The position numbers were made by a program, and so were the translations under genes. Below the pieces are notes generated by a model that saw only the letters and a program-made list of their open reading frames with translations, did no database searches and was not told the origin of the DNA. 60,413 nucleotides of DNA from an uncultured Erysipelotrichaceae bacterium (GTDB taxonomy: Bacteria; Bacillota_I; Bacilli_A; RF39; UBA660): the NCBI GenBank assembly GCA_902767245.1, contig CACXGO010000021.1:1-60413 (forward strand), read 5' to 3'. Below, in pieces: positions 9,278-18,129 of the stretch; position 1 is the first letter of the stretch; every line of letters starts with the position of its first letter.

Positions 9278-10375
9278 ATGATAAAAATAGATAATTTTAA
9301 TGGTAAAATCATTAAAAACGTAATTCAAAGCTATAAGTTTAGTTATAACACAAAAATGCGCACTGTTACTATTGCAGATTTACACGGATATACTAATAAT
9401 TCAAAAAGAGCAACAAGATTAGCTGAAACTATAAAAAAACAAGCACCTAATTTTATATTTATTGCTGGTGATATATTTCATGGTGGAACACCTTGGGAAG
9501 GTGGCAGAAAACTAAAATTATTTAGAAATTTTATTGACAATATATCTGAAGTTGCACCTGTATTTATAACATGGGGTAATCATGATTTAAGAAAAATGAC
9601 GCCTGATAACAAAAATATAAGAATTGATAACTTAAATAAACTTGAAAATGTTAGACCAGGCCAAATATATCCACTATATAACGATAGAGTTGTTGTAAAC
9701 GGAATGGAAATAATTGGCTATGTTCCAAGTTTTGATATAATTGAAGGCTCAATGAAAGATCATTTTCTTGGAGTTCCAATTCAATTACATGGTATTGCTC
9801 ATGATAAATTTATTCAAGAATATGAAGAAAAAGGTGTTAAATTTGAACATCCAGAGCTTGTAACAACCTATTTAGGTCACGATCCACACTTAATTGCTGT
9901 ATCTGAAAACGGAATTGGTTTAGGCAGTTTATCATCTTGCGACTATTTCATAGCAGGTCATTTACATGATGGCTATAAGTTGATATTAAACGCTTTAGGC
10001 TTAGGAAAACTTGAATCACTTAAATATGATCAAGGTTGGACTGCACAACCATCAGTAGTTGATAAAAATGGCAAAATCATTAAAAGAAATTTTATTTTGG
10101 GTAAAACAAATCTATGCCGTGGTATTGTTTATTTTGATGATAGAGCCCAACAAAAAATATGGCAATCACCAGACAGTAAATTTTATAAAAATATTGCTAT
10201 TGGTGATAATAACCAAATTTGGAGTCCAATATTAGAAGAAATAGCGCGTGCTGAAATATTGAATAATAAACTACATTTTATGCTTATTTCAGAAGGTATT
10301 GCTCCAGGATTTGCATCAAACGAAAAACTTGCAACAATAAATGTTGTCGATTTTGAGGGAGTTAAAAAAAGATAA
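9278..10375 (+). CDS. Calcineurin-like metallophosphoesterase
   Basis: A 365-aa cytoplasmic hydrolase of the metallophosphoesterase superfamily. The metal-binding signature is complete: ADLHG near residue 33, AGDIFHGG near 65, WGNHD near 99 and AGHLHDG near 226. Family members cleave phosphomonoesters or diesters, including nucleic acids and cyclic nucleotides, and the substrate cannot be told here. The ATG at 9278 is chosen because of the strong site AGGGAGGGTGG upstream. It is a stand-alone unit between two terminators. The insert between the third and fourth motif is long and unlike Mre11 or YfcE as far as I can see. Confidence 0.82.
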   Translation: MIKIDNFNGKIIKNVIQSYKFSYNTKMRTVTIADLHGYTNNSKRATRLAETIKKQAPNFIFIAGDIFHGGTPWEGGRKLKLFRNFIDNISEVAPVFITWGNHDLRKMTPDNKNIRIDNLNKLENVRPGQIYPLYNDRVVVNGMEIIGYVPSFDIIEGSMKDHFLGVPIQLHGIAHDKFIQEYEEKGVKFEHPELVTTYLGHDPHLIAVSENGIGLGSLSSCDYFIAGHLHDGYKLILNALGLGKLESLKYDQGWTAQPSVVDKNGKIIKRNFILGKTNLCRGIVYFDDRAQQKIWQSPDSKFYKNIAIGDNNQIWSPILEEIARAEILNNKLHFMLISEGIAPGFASNEKLATINVVDFEGVKKR

Positions 10376-10378
10376 ATT

Positions 10379-10409
10379 TAAAGGATATATTTTATATATG
10401 TCCTTTTTT
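10379..10409 (+). terminator. Terminator after the metallophosphoesterase gene
   Basis: AAAGGA and TCCTTT enclose an AT-rich inner stem, then a T-run. Confidence 0.75.
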
Positions 10410-10434
10410 AATTGTATTAAATAAACTTTTGTAT

Positions 10435-10440
10435 TATAAT
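10435..10440 (+). promoter_or_regulatory. -10 box of the uppS operon
   Basis: TATAAT 15 bases before the uppS ATG at 10456. The ribosome site GGTGA (10447-10451) and the ATG follow with the usual five-base spacing. Confidence 0.6.
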
Positions 10441-10455
10441 TATTATGGTGATAAT

Positions 10456-11148
10456 ATGATACCAAATCATATGGCTATTATCGTTGACGGTAATGGTAGA
10501 TGGGCTCGAAATAAAGGCTTACCACGGAGCCTAGGTCATAAAGCAGGTAGTGAAAGATTAGAAGAAATAACGCTTTATGCAGCTAAAAAAGGTATTAAAT
10601 ATTTAAGTTTATATGTGCTTTCGTGTGATAATTTAAAACGAAGTGAAGATGAAATAAATTTTTTATTCAAATTATTTATAAATACATTTAAAAAGAAAAA
10701 AGAGATTTATAAAACAAAAAATATTAAGGTTTTATTTTCAGGAGTTAAAGATAATCTTCCAGATTTACTTTTAAAAACGATGGATGAAATGGTCGAAATC
10801 ACAAAAGGTAATACTGGAATGATTGTTAATTTCTGCTTAAATTATAGTTCTAGAATGGAAATAATTGATGCATTTAAAAGAATAAGTAAAGAAAAAGTTA
10901 GTTTAGACAATATCGATTTAAGGAAATACATGTATCAAGATTTACCAGATATTGATTTTTTAATCAGAACTAGTGGTGAACAAAGATTGAGTGATTTTAT
11001 GCTTTATCAAGCATCATATGCGGAGCTTTATTTCCCTAAAGTTCTATTTCCTGATTTTGATAAAAATGAATTTGATATTGCATTAGCTGAATATGAAAAA
11101 CGTGATCGTAGATTTGGAGGTATAAATTATGAAAACACGAATAATTAG
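10456..11148 (+). CDS. uppS: Undecaprenyl diphosphate synthase (isoprenyl transferase)
   Basis: A 230-aa cis-prenyltransferase that extends farnesyl diphosphate with isopentenyl diphosphate to make the C55 carrier for cell wall synthesis. The family signature VDGNGRWARNKG is at residues 10-21 with catalytic Asp11, and the C-terminal RTSGEQRLSDFMLYQ and AELYFP blocks are intact. The start at MIPNHMAII is set by GGTGA with five-base spacing; a longer frame upstream runs through the promoter. It is the first gene of uppS-cdsA-rseP and overlaps cdsA by 20 bases, indicating coupled translation. Confidence 0.95.
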   Translation: MIPNHMAIIVDGNGRWARNKGLPRSLGHKAGSERLEEITLYAAKKGIKYLSLYVLSCDNLKRSEDEINFLFKLFINTFKKKKEIYKTKNIKVLFSGVKDNLPDLLLKTMDEMVEITKGNTGMIVNFCLNYSSRMEIIDAFKRISKEKVSLDNIDLRKYMYQDLPDIDFLIRTSGEQRLSDFMLYQASYAELYFPKVLFPDFDKNEFDIALAEYEKRDRRFGGINYENTNN

Positions 11149-11917
11149 TGCGTTAATAGCTTGCTTAATTGTAATTCCTATTGTTTATTTTGGAGGTTTA
11201 CCATATAGAATAGGTGTTGGATTAGTAGCAGTTATAGGATATACGGAATTTTTAATGACATATGAAAAGCAAAAAAGAATACCAGATTTAGTAAAAATTA
11301 TTGGTTATATTGTTTTATTTAGTATTTTTGCAATAAACATTCTAAATAAAAATAATTTTGATTTTAATTATAAAACATTAATATTCACATTAATAATGTT
11401 TTTAATACCAGTAATTCTTTATCACGATGATAAAACATATAATACTAAAGATGCTTTATATTTAGTTGGTGGAACTATTTTTTTAGGACTTGCATTTTCA
11501 ATTCTTTATACAATTAGAGAATGGGGACTTACTACTATTATTTATTTAGTTACAATTACTATTTCAGCGGACACATTTGCATACTTCACTGGAGTTTTAT
11601 TTGGTAAACATAAAATGATTCCAAGTATTTCTCCTAATAAAACATGGGAAGGCGCACTTGGTGGAACTATTTTTAGTGTTATTTTAGCTACTCTTTACTA
11701 TGTTACATATTTAAATCCAGACAAAAATTTATTTATGGCAATATTAATAACTTTATTTTTAACTATTATTAGTCAATTTGGAGACTTGATTTTTTCAGCA
11801 ATGAAAAGGAATGCAGGAATTAAAGATTTTTCAAATATTATGCCTGGTCATGGTGGTATTTTAGACCGCCTAGATAGTTTAATTTTAGTAATGCTAGCAT
11901 ATATGTTAATTTTATAG
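11129..11917 (+). CDS. cdsA: Phosphatidate cytidylyltransferase
   Basis: A 262-aa polytopic membrane enzyme making CDP-diacylglycerol from phosphatidate and CTP, the entry to phospholipid synthesis. The signature near the C terminus is GIKDFSNIMPGHGGILDRLD, and KTWEGALGG precedes it. About seven or eight helices are visible. The ATG lies inside the end of uppS and follows TTTGGAGG. The order uppS-cdsA-rseP is the classic Bacillota order, but dxr, which often sits between cdsA and rseP, is absent from this place. Confidence 0.95.
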   Translation: MKTRIISALIACLIVIPIVYFGGLPYRIGVGLVAVIGYTEFLMTYEKQKRIPDLVKIIGYIVLFSIFAINILNKNNFDFNYKTLIFTLIMFLIPVILYHDDKTYNTKDALYLVGGTIFLGLAFSILYTIREWGLTTIIYLVTITISADTFAYFTGVLFGKHKMIPSISPNKTWEGALGGTIFSVILATLYYVTYLNPDKNLFMAILITLFLTIISQFGDLIFSAMKRNAGIKDFSNIMPGHGGILDRLDSLILVMLAYMLIL

Positions 11918-11927
11918 GAGGATAAGT

Positions 11928-12968
11928 ATGACATTAATTTATTTTATTTTAGTTTTAGGAATTACCATTTTAATACATGAATTTGGGCATTTCATTTTTG
12001 CCAAAAAAGCCGGCGTTCATTGTTATGAATTTTCAATTGGAATGGGGCCAAGATTATTTAAATGGAATCGTAAAAATGATGAAACTGATTATTCGATTCG
12101 TTTGTTTCCAATTGGTGGATATGTTTCAATGGCAGGGGAAAGCATTGAAATGGATCCAAATGTTCCAAAAAATAAACATTTACAGAAAAAAACATGGTGG
12201 CAAAGATTTTCAATCATGTTTGCAGGTGTTTTATTTAATTATTTGCTTGCAATTGTTTGTTTTACAATCGTTGCTTTAAAAACAGGAGCTCCTACTAATG
12301 TTCCATATATTAAAGAAGTTTCTGAAGGATACTCAGCTTATGAAGAACAAGTTCCAGTAGATAGTATAATTACCAAAATAAATGATACAAATATTATTAA
12401 TTTAGATCATTTAAGTTTGGTTATTACCTCAGTAAATGGTCAAGACATTAATTTAACTGTAAAGACAAAAGAAGGCAACCTTGAAACTTATGCTTTAACG
12501 CCTAAAAAAGAAGAAGAAAATGGTAAAACAGTATATCGTTATGGCTTTGCAATTGGAACCGAATATGAAAAAGGGTTCTTTAAAGCCATAAAATATGGAT
12601 TTACCAAAATGTTTTCTTTATTCTACCAAATGATTTTAATCATTGGCTATTTAATCACAGGCAAATTAAGTTTAGGTTCACTATCTGGGCCAGTCGGAAT
12701 TTACAGTATTGTTGGTGAATCTGCAAAAGCAGGACTAATTAACTTAGTATATTTAGTTGGTTATTTATGTGTCAATGTTGGAGTTATTAATATTATTCCT
12801 TTACCAGCTTTTGATGGTGGGCATATATTATTCTTAATAATTGAAAAGATAAAAGGTAAACCAGTATCTCAAAAAGTAGAAAATACAATTCATGGAATTG
12901 GAATGGCATTTTTAATTTTACTTATGATTGCCATTTCAATAAATGACATCATAAAATTAATCAAATAG
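11928..12968 (+). CDS. rseP: RseP-type site-2 (RIP) metalloprotease
   Basis: A 346-aa membrane zinc protease that cuts substrates within the membrane, in other Bacillota anti-sigma factors and signal peptide remnants. HEFGH (residues 17-21) in the first helix gives the zinc ligands and catalytic Glu, and LPAFDGGH near 292-299 gives the second zinc motif. One PDZ-like domain lies at about 110-195. Strong site TAGGAGG ten bases upstream. It is third in the uppS operon and is followed 12 bases later by an ABC transporter gene, possibly read through. Confidence 0.94.
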   Translation: MTLIYFILVLGITILIHEFGHFIFAKKAGVHCYEFSIGMGPRLFKWNRKNDETDYSIRLFPIGGYVSMAGESIEMDPNVPKNKHLQKKTWWQRFSIMFAGVLFNYLLAIVCFTIVALKTGAPTNVPYIKEVSEGYSAYEEQVPVDSIITKINDTNIINLDHLSLVITSVNGQDINLTVKTKEGNLETYALTPKKEEENGKTVYRYGFAIGTEYEKGFFKAIKYGFTKMFSLFYQMILIIGYLITGKLSLGSLSGPVGIYSIVGESAKAGLINLVYLVGYLCVNVGVINIIPLPAFDGGHILFLIIEKIKGKPVSQKVENTIHGIGMAFLILLMIAISINDIIKLIK

Positions 12969-12980
12969 GGGGGGTAAAGT

Positions 12981-13877
12981 ATGTTAAAAGTAGAAAACGT
13001 AACAAAATATTATGGCGATATAAAAGCTGTAGATAATTTATCATTTGAAGTGAGGCCCGGTGAAATATTCGGGCTTCTTGGTGTCAATGGAGCAGGTAAA
13101 ACAACAACATTTAGAATGATTACTAATTTACTTGATCCAACAAGCGGAAAAATAACTTTAAATGGTAAAAAAATCGATTATAATATGACTGATAAAATTG
13201 GATTTTTGACTGAAGAAAGAAGTTTACTTACAAAATTGACTGTAAAAGAACAATGTTACTTTTTTGGAGCGCTTAAGGGTATGAGCGATAACGAAATAGA
13301 AAAAAGTATGAACTCTTTACTTAATGAATTTGAAGTAGCAGAATACAAAGAGCGAAAAATCAAAGAACTTTCCAAAGGAAATCAACAAAAAATCCAGTTT
13401 GTAACAGCAATTTTAAATCACCCTAAATTACTAATTCTAGATGAACCATTTAGCGGTCTTGATCCAATTAATGTTGAACTTTTTAAAAAAGTAATTATTC
13501 GTCTTGCTAATGAGGGTAGTATGATAATATTTTCATCACATCGAATGGAACATGTTGAACTTTTCTGCGAAAAACTAGTTATTTTAGTGCACGGAAAATC
13601 AGTATTAGAAGGTTATTTAAAAGATATAAAAGAAAATTATCAAAAGAAAAACATTTTAATAAAAGGTGATTTAACTAAAAAAGATTTAGAAAATATTGAT
13701 GGGGTAATAAAAGTAGAAAAACTGAAAGATGAATTTAATGTTCAAATAAAAGATAAATCATATATTGATATTGTATTTAATAACATTAAAAAATTTAAAA
13801 TTATAAAATTTGTGGTTGAAGAACCAACGCTAAATGAAATATTTGTTGAGAAAGTTGGTGAAAGCTATGAGAAATAA
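12981..13877 (+). CDS. ABC transporter ATP-binding protein (NatA-like)
   Basis: A 298-aa ATPase subunit. Walker A GVNGAGKTT is at about 34-42, the signature appears as LSKGNQQ near 130, and Walker B LLILDEPF near 150; the C-terminal 80 residues are the regulatory tail usual in NatA/YhaQ-type subunits. It would power the permease encoded next, whose start overlaps its last 11 bases. The GGGGGGG tract before the start acts as ribosome site. Substrate unknown; Na+ or drug export are family precedents. Confidence 0.88.
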   Translation: MLKVENVTKYYGDIKAVDNLSFEVRPGEIFGLLGVNGAGKTTTFRMITNLLDPTSGKITLNGKKIDYNMTDKIGFLTEERSLLTKLTVKEQCYFFGALKGMSDNEIEKSMNSLLNEFEVAEYKERKIKELSKGNQQKIQFVTAILNHPKLLILDEPFSGLDPINVELFKKVIIRLANEGSMIIFSSHRMEHVELFCEKLVILVHGKSVLEGYLKDIKENYQKKNILIKGDLTKKDLENIDGVIKVEKLKDEFNVQIKDKSYIDIVFNNIKKFKIIKFVVEEPTLNEIFVEKVGESYEK

Positions 13878-15189
13878 ACTTGGATTTTTAATTAGTGTAA
13901 GTTTAAAGAGAAAAATAAAATCTAAATGGTTTATAATAGCTAATATTTTAGTTGGCTTATTAATAATTGGCTTATTAAATATTGACACAATTATCAATTA
14001 TTTTGGTGGCGATTTTAATGAAAAGCGTGTTATTTATGTTGTTGATAATGCCAATGCTTATGAAAGCTTTAAAGATTTTTTATCAAAATCAGCAATTTTA
14101 AGCTTTGAAAACGAGAATGATACTTACGACATTATTTTAACCCAAAAATCAATTGAGGAACTAAAAAAAGATTATGACAGTGAAAGTGATAAAAAAGAAT
14201 TTTGGATAGTTGCATTTAATAAAAGTGAAAAAAATGTTATTGATGCAAAAGTAATCAGTAAGTCTTTCATTGATACACTGGATTATCAATTACTTGTAGG
14301 AGCCATCAATAACACCAAAACAATGCTTGCAATCCGTGACTATAATCTAAGTGAAGACGATATAAATCGTTTGTTTGGAACAATTGAAGTTGAACGTGAA
14401 ATAATTGATGAAAATCAAAAATCTGAAGACGAAATGATGGCTTCAATGTTTACAACAGTATTTCCAGTTGTAGTATTACCGTTCTTTATTCTTTCGATTA
14501 TGTTAGTTCAAAATATAGGTTCTGAAGTAAATGATGAAAAAACAACTAGAGGAATGGAAATAATTATTTCCAGTGTTTCACCAAGAAAACACTTTTTTGC
14601 AAAAGTAATTGCTGGAAACTTATTTATTTTAATTCAAGGAATATTACTGCTAGTTTTTGGTGGAATTGGATTATTTATAAGAAGCGAAACAAGTACACTC
14701 GTTGCTAAGGGAAGTTTTGACCTTACTGAAATAACTTCAAAACTTATAACACCTTCAATTATTTCAGAACTTACATCAATTATTCCGGCTTTATTAATAC
14801 TTATGATTTTAACATTTATTGGTTATTCACTTGTTGCTGGTATTTTAGCTTCAATGACAACAAATGCCGAAGATTTCCAGCATGTACAAACTCCAATTAT
14901 GATGATTTCATTAGTTGGATATTATTTATCAATGATGGCGGGAATCTTTAAAGGTGCAACCTTCTTAAAAATACTTTCATATTTTCCATTTATTTCAGCA
15001 ATTCTGTCACCATCGTTACTTGTGATGGGAGATGCAACAATAATTGATTTTATTATTTCAGCTCTTATTATGGCATTAACAAATTATCTATTAATAAAAT
15101 ATGGGCTTAGAATTTACAAAGTTGGAATATTAAATTATTCATCAAAAGATCTTTGGAAAAAAATGATAAAAGCATTAAAAGAGAAGTAA
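13867..15189 (+). CDS. ABC-2 type transporter permease (NatB/YhaP-like)
   Basis: A 440-aa membrane subunit pairing with the ATPase upstream. One N-terminal helix (about residues 18-37) is followed by a soluble external domain of about 150 residues and then five or six helices, with the block GSEVNDEKTTRGMEIIISS typical of NatB-like ABC-2 permeases. The ATG at 13867 follows TTGGTGA, which lies within the ATPase gene, so translation is coupled. The stop codon is in the loop of a terminator identical to the one at 6528. Confidence 0.85.
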   Translation: MRNKLGFLISVSLKRKIKSKWFIIANILVGLLIIGLLNIDTIINYFGGDFNEKRVIYVVDNANAYESFKDFLSKSAILSFENENDTYDIILTQKSIEELKKDYDSESDKKEFWIVAFNKSEKNVIDAKVISKSFIDTLDYQLLVGAINNTKTMLAIRDYNLSEDDINRLFGTIEVEREIIDENQKSEDEMMASMFTTVFPVVVLPFFILSIMLVQNIGSEVNDEKTTRGMEIIISSVSPRKHFFAKVIAGNLFILIQGILLLVFGGIGLFIRSETSTLVAKGSFDLTEITSKLITPSIISELTSIIPALLILMILTFIGYSLVAGILASMTTNAEDFQHVQTPIMMISLVGYYLSMMAGIFKGATFLKILSYFPFISAILSPSLLVMGDATIIDFIISALIMALTNYLLIKYGLRIYKVGILNYSSKDLWKKMIKALKEK

Positions 15190-15200
15190 TTCTCTTTTTT
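15180..15200 (+). terminator. Terminator with the stop codon in its loop
   Basis: AGAGAA, loop GTAA, TTCTCT, TTTTT; the permease stop TAA forms the loop. Sequence identical to 6528-6546. Confidence 0.88.
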
Positions 15201-15235
15201 GTTTACATTAATAACTAGTATATTTATTTAATTTT

Positions 15236-15244
15236 TGTTATAAT
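15236..15244 (+). promoter_or_regulatory. Extended -10 promoter of tRNA-Gln
   Basis: TGTTATAAT ends 11 bases before the mature tRNA 5' end. Confidence 0.65.
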
Positions 15245-15255
15245 TAGTATGTGAT

Positions 15256-15330
15256 TGCCCCGTTGCCAAGCGGTAAGGCCTCGGACTCTGACTCCGATAT
15301 GCGTTAGTTCGAATCTAACCGGGGCAACCA
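15256..15330 (+). tRNA. tRNA-Gln (anticodon CUG)
   Basis: Starts with T as is usual for tRNA-Gln: acceptor TGCCCCG pairs with CGGGGCA, the D arm holds AAGCGGTAAGGC, the anticodon loop is CTCTGAC (anticodon CTG), the T loop is AGTTCGAATCT and CCA is encoded. It reads CAG, a rare codon in such an AT-rich genome; a UUG isoacceptor is expected elsewhere. Confidence 0.93.
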
Positions 15331-15381
15331 AGTATATTTTTTAAAACTAAATTATATAATTTAATAGAATGGAGAATTTTT

Positions 15382-16461
15382 ATGCGCGCTATAATTAGTG
15401 CCGGAGGCACTGGAGGACATATATATCCAGCATTAGCAATTATAAATAAAATCAAAGAAATGGAGCCAAATAGTGAATTTCTTTATATTGGTACTCATGA
15501 TCGTATGGAAAATGAAATAATCCCAAAACATGATATACCATTTAAAACTATTGAAATTTATGGTTTTAATAAAAATCCATTTAAAAATTTTAAAACTATT
15601 AAAAAATTTATTAAAGCATATAAAGACGCTAAAATAATGATTGAAGAATTTAAACCTGATGTTGTAATTGGCGTAGGTGGATATGTAACAGGTCCAGTTT
15701 TATATGCTGCAAGCAAACTTGGAATTAAAACATTTATTCACGAGCAAAATAGTATTCCTGGAAAATGTAATAAGTTTTTAAGTAAATATGTGGATGTGAT
15801 TGGTGTATCAATGAAATCTTCGTTGCAAGCATTCCCAGAAGCAAAAGTTCATTTTACTGGAAACCCTTGCAGTGAAGAAGCATTAAAGATGAAACCCGCA
15901 AAAAAAACAGACTTTGGTCTAACAGAAAACAAAAAATTAGTTTATATAGTAATGGGATCACTTGGATCAAGTGCAATAACTGAAAAGTTAAAATCATCAA
16001 TTAAACTTTTTGATAAAAAAGATTATGAAGTTATGTTTGTAACCGGAAAAGGTTCATACAATGATATAAGTGCATTAGAAATACCATCTAATGTAAAAAT
16101 TTTTCCATATGTTGAAGCACAAGCTCGCATTATGAAAAGAGCTGATTTAATTGTCACTCGATGTGGAGCTTCAACATTAGCAGAAATAATTTCGTTAAAA
16201 TTACCATCAATATTAATACCTAGTCCATATGTTCCAAATAACCATCAATTTATTAATGGTATGGATTTTGTAAACAAAAATGCTGGTGTTATGATTGAAG
16301 AAAAAGATTTAACCGGAGAACTTTTAGTAAACACTATCGATAAATTAATCAATGACAATAATAAATTAAAAGAAATGAAAGAAAATTTATCGGATTTAGG
16401 AATAGATGACTCTGCAAGTCAAATTTATAAGTTATTGAAAGAACTCACAAGTAAGGAGTAA
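15382..16461 (+). CDS. murG: MurG, lipid II-forming GlcNAc transferase
   Basis: A 359-aa peripheral membrane glycosyltransferase that adds GlcNAc from UDP-GlcNAc to lipid I. The N-terminal glycine-rich loop SAGGTGGHIYPALAI (from residue 6), GVGGYVTGPVL, HEQNSIPGK and the donor-site block CGASTLAEI are all present. Length is normal. The ATG follows ATGGAG. murB starts four bases after the stop, so murG-murB-divIB form an operon that opens the division gene block. A TATAAT at 15355-15360 probably drives it. Confidence 0.96.
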   Translation: MRAIISAGGTGGHIYPALAIINKIKEMEPNSEFLYIGTHDRMENEIIPKHDIPFKTIEIYGFNKNPFKNFKTIKKFIKAYKDAKIMIEEFKPDVVIGVGGYVTGPVLYAASKLGIKTFIHEQNSIPGKCNKFLSKYVDVIGVSMKSSLQAFPEAKVHFTGNPCSEEALKMKPAKKTDFGLTENKKLVYIVMGSLGSSAITEKLKSSIKLFDKKDYEVMFVTGKGSYNDISALEIPSNVKIFPYVEAQARIMKRADLIVTRCGASTLAEIISLKLPSILIPSPYVPNNHQFINGMDFVNKNAGVMIEEKDLTGELLVNTIDKLINDNNKLKEMKENLSDLGIDDSASQIYKLLKELTSKE

Positions 16462-16464
16462 AAA

Positions 16465-17361
16465 ATGACAATAAAAGAAATATTTAAGAAAGTAAAATGT
16501 GGACATAAAGAATATGACGTATCATTAAAAAAATATACTACATATAAGCTTAATACAATTGCTAGACTTATAGTAAGTCCACACAATATTGATGAATTAA
16601 AATTAGTTTTAACGACAATAAAAAATAATAATTTAAATTATAAAATCCTAGGTAATGGCTCAAATCTAATATTTGCAACCGATATTTATGAAGGAATTTT
16701 AATAAAACTAAACGATTTAAATGATTTAAAAATTAAAGGAACAAGAATTATTGTTGGAGCAGGATATAATTTAGTAAAACTCACAATGAAAGCTGCAAGT
16801 GAATCCCTAACTGGATTAGAATTTGCATCAGGAATTCCTGGTACTGTTGGTGGAGCTTGTTATATGAATGCAGGCGCATATAAAAGTGATATGGGATACA
16901 TTGTTGAATCAGTTAAAGTTCTTACACCAAATTTAGAAATAATAACAATGATGAACAATGAACTTGATTATCACTATCGTTCTTCGTTTTTTCAAAAAAA
17001 TAAAAATTATGTTATTTTAGAGGCAACTCTTCATTTGAAAAAAGGTAAGAAAGAGGCAATAATGGCAGTTATAAATGATCGTCGTGAACGTAGAATTGCT
17101 TCACAACCACTAGAATATCCAAATGCTGGAAGTGTTTTTAGAAATCCGGAAAATGATTTCGCCGGAAGATTAATTGAAGAAAGCGGGTTAAAAGGAACCC
17201 ATATAGGTGATGCCTATGTTAGTGAAAAACATGCCAATTTCATTATTAATAAAGGTAATGCAAGTGGCAAAGATATAAAAAAATTGATTGAAAAAATAAA
17301 AAAAGAAGTAAAAGAAAAATATAATATAGAATTAAAAGTTGAACAAGAAATTATTGAATAA
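16465..17361 (+). CDS. murB: UDP-N-acetylenolpyruvoylglucosamine reductase
   Basis: A 298-aa FAD enzyme that reduces the enolpyruvyl ether to give UDP-MurNAc. The FAD-binding block LGNGSNLIF, the substrate block ASGIPGTVGGACYMNAGAY and the catalytic Ser motif PNAGSVFRNP (from about residue 219) are intact, with HANFIINKGNAS near the end. The length and lack of the type I insert fit the Bacillota type II enzyme. Ribosome site AAGGAG overlaps the end of murG. Confidence 0.96.
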   Translation: MTIKEIFKKVKCGHKEYDVSLKKYTTYKLNTIARLIVSPHNIDELKLVLTTIKNNNLNYKILGNGSNLIFATDIYEGILIKLNDLNDLKIKGTRIIVGAGYNLVKLTMKAASESLTGLEFASGIPGTVGGACYMNAGAYKSDMGYIVESVKVLTPNLEIITMMNNELDYHYRSSFFQKNKNYVILEATLHLKKGKKEAIMAVINDRRERRIASQPLEYPNAGSVFRNPENDFAGRLIEESGLKGTHIGDAYVSEKHANFIINKGNASGKDIKKLIEKIKKEVKEKYNIELKVEQEIIE

Positions 17362-17373
17362 ATAGGTGAAATT

Positions 17374-18045
17374 ATGAAAAAGGGTAAAAAGAAAGTTAAA
17401 ATTCGCTATGATCGTATAATAATGGTATTAATTATTTTAATAATTATAGGATTTATAATATATAAATATTTTGATAGAAATTTAAAAAACATTTATATTT
17501 CTGGAAATACTTATTTATCTGATCAAACAATTATCAAAATAGCAAAAATTAATAATTACCCTAAAATGATTAATATAAATAACCTTAATATTAAAGAAAA
17601 ATTGCTTGAAAATAGTTATATTGACGATGTTGACATAAGTAAAAAGTCTACTGAACTTCATATTAAAATCAAAGAAGCTCATCCAATATACCTTGACTCA
17701 AATACTAATAAAACTATTTTATCTAATGGAAATAGTGTTGATGATATTTATATTCTACCAACATTAATTAATTATGTTCCAGATACTATTGTAAAAGACT
17801 TTAATAAAGCTATGGGAAATGTCAAAAATGAAATACTCATTAAAATATCTGAAATAAAATATGATCCTAATATTGATTCAGAAAGATTTTTGCTCACAAT
17901 GACAGATGGAAATTATGTTTATATAAATATTAATCGTTTCGATTTAATCAATAATTATTTAACAATTATTTCTAATTTCAAAGATCAAAAAGGAATCGTT
18001 TATTTAGATTCTGGAAGTCATTTTGAACTATTTAAAAAAAGTTAA
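17374..18045 (+). CDS. divIB: Cell division protein DivIB/FtsQ
   Basis: A 223-aa single-pass membrane protein. A basic cytoplasmic N terminus (KKGKKKVKIRYDR) precedes one helix at about 15-36, then a POTRA domain beginning IYISGNTYLSDQTIIKI, then the beta domain. It is shorter than most DivIB proteins (about 260 aa) and lacks a long cytoplasmic tail. It would link the FtsB/FtsL complex to septal wall synthesis. Its place between murB and ftsA matches the division cluster. The stop codon is inside the stem of a terminator, so ftsA needs its own promoter. Confidence 0.88.
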   Translation: MKKGKKKVKIRYDRIIMVLIILIIIGFIIYKYFDRNLKNIYISGNTYLSDQTIIKIAKINNYPKMININNLNIKEKLLENSYIDDVDISKKSTELHIKIKEAHPIYLDSNTNKTILSNGNSVDDIYILPTLINYVPDTIVKDFNKAMGNVKNEILIKISEIKYDPNIDSERFLLTMTDGNYVYININRFDLINNYLTIISNFKDQKGIVYLDSGSHFELFKKS

Positions 18046-18062
18046 AATTATTAACTTTTTTT
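18034..18062 (+). terminator. Terminator overlapping the divIB stop
   Basis: A-run plus GTTAA, loop AATTA, TTAAC plus T-run; the stop TAA is in the upstream stem arm. The A/T symmetry could let it act in both directions. Confidence 0.75.
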
Positions 18063-18095
18063 ATTTTTTCTCTTTTATAATCATCATGTTTATAG

Positions 18096-18101
18096 TATAA
18101 T
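18096..18101 (+). promoter_or_regulatory. -10 box of ftsA-ftsZ
   Basis: TATAAT 28 bases before the ftsA GTG, downstream of the divIB terminator; AGGAGATG is the ribosome site. Confidence 0.5.
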
Positions 18102-18129
18102 TGTTATTAGATTATAGGAGATGATTTGA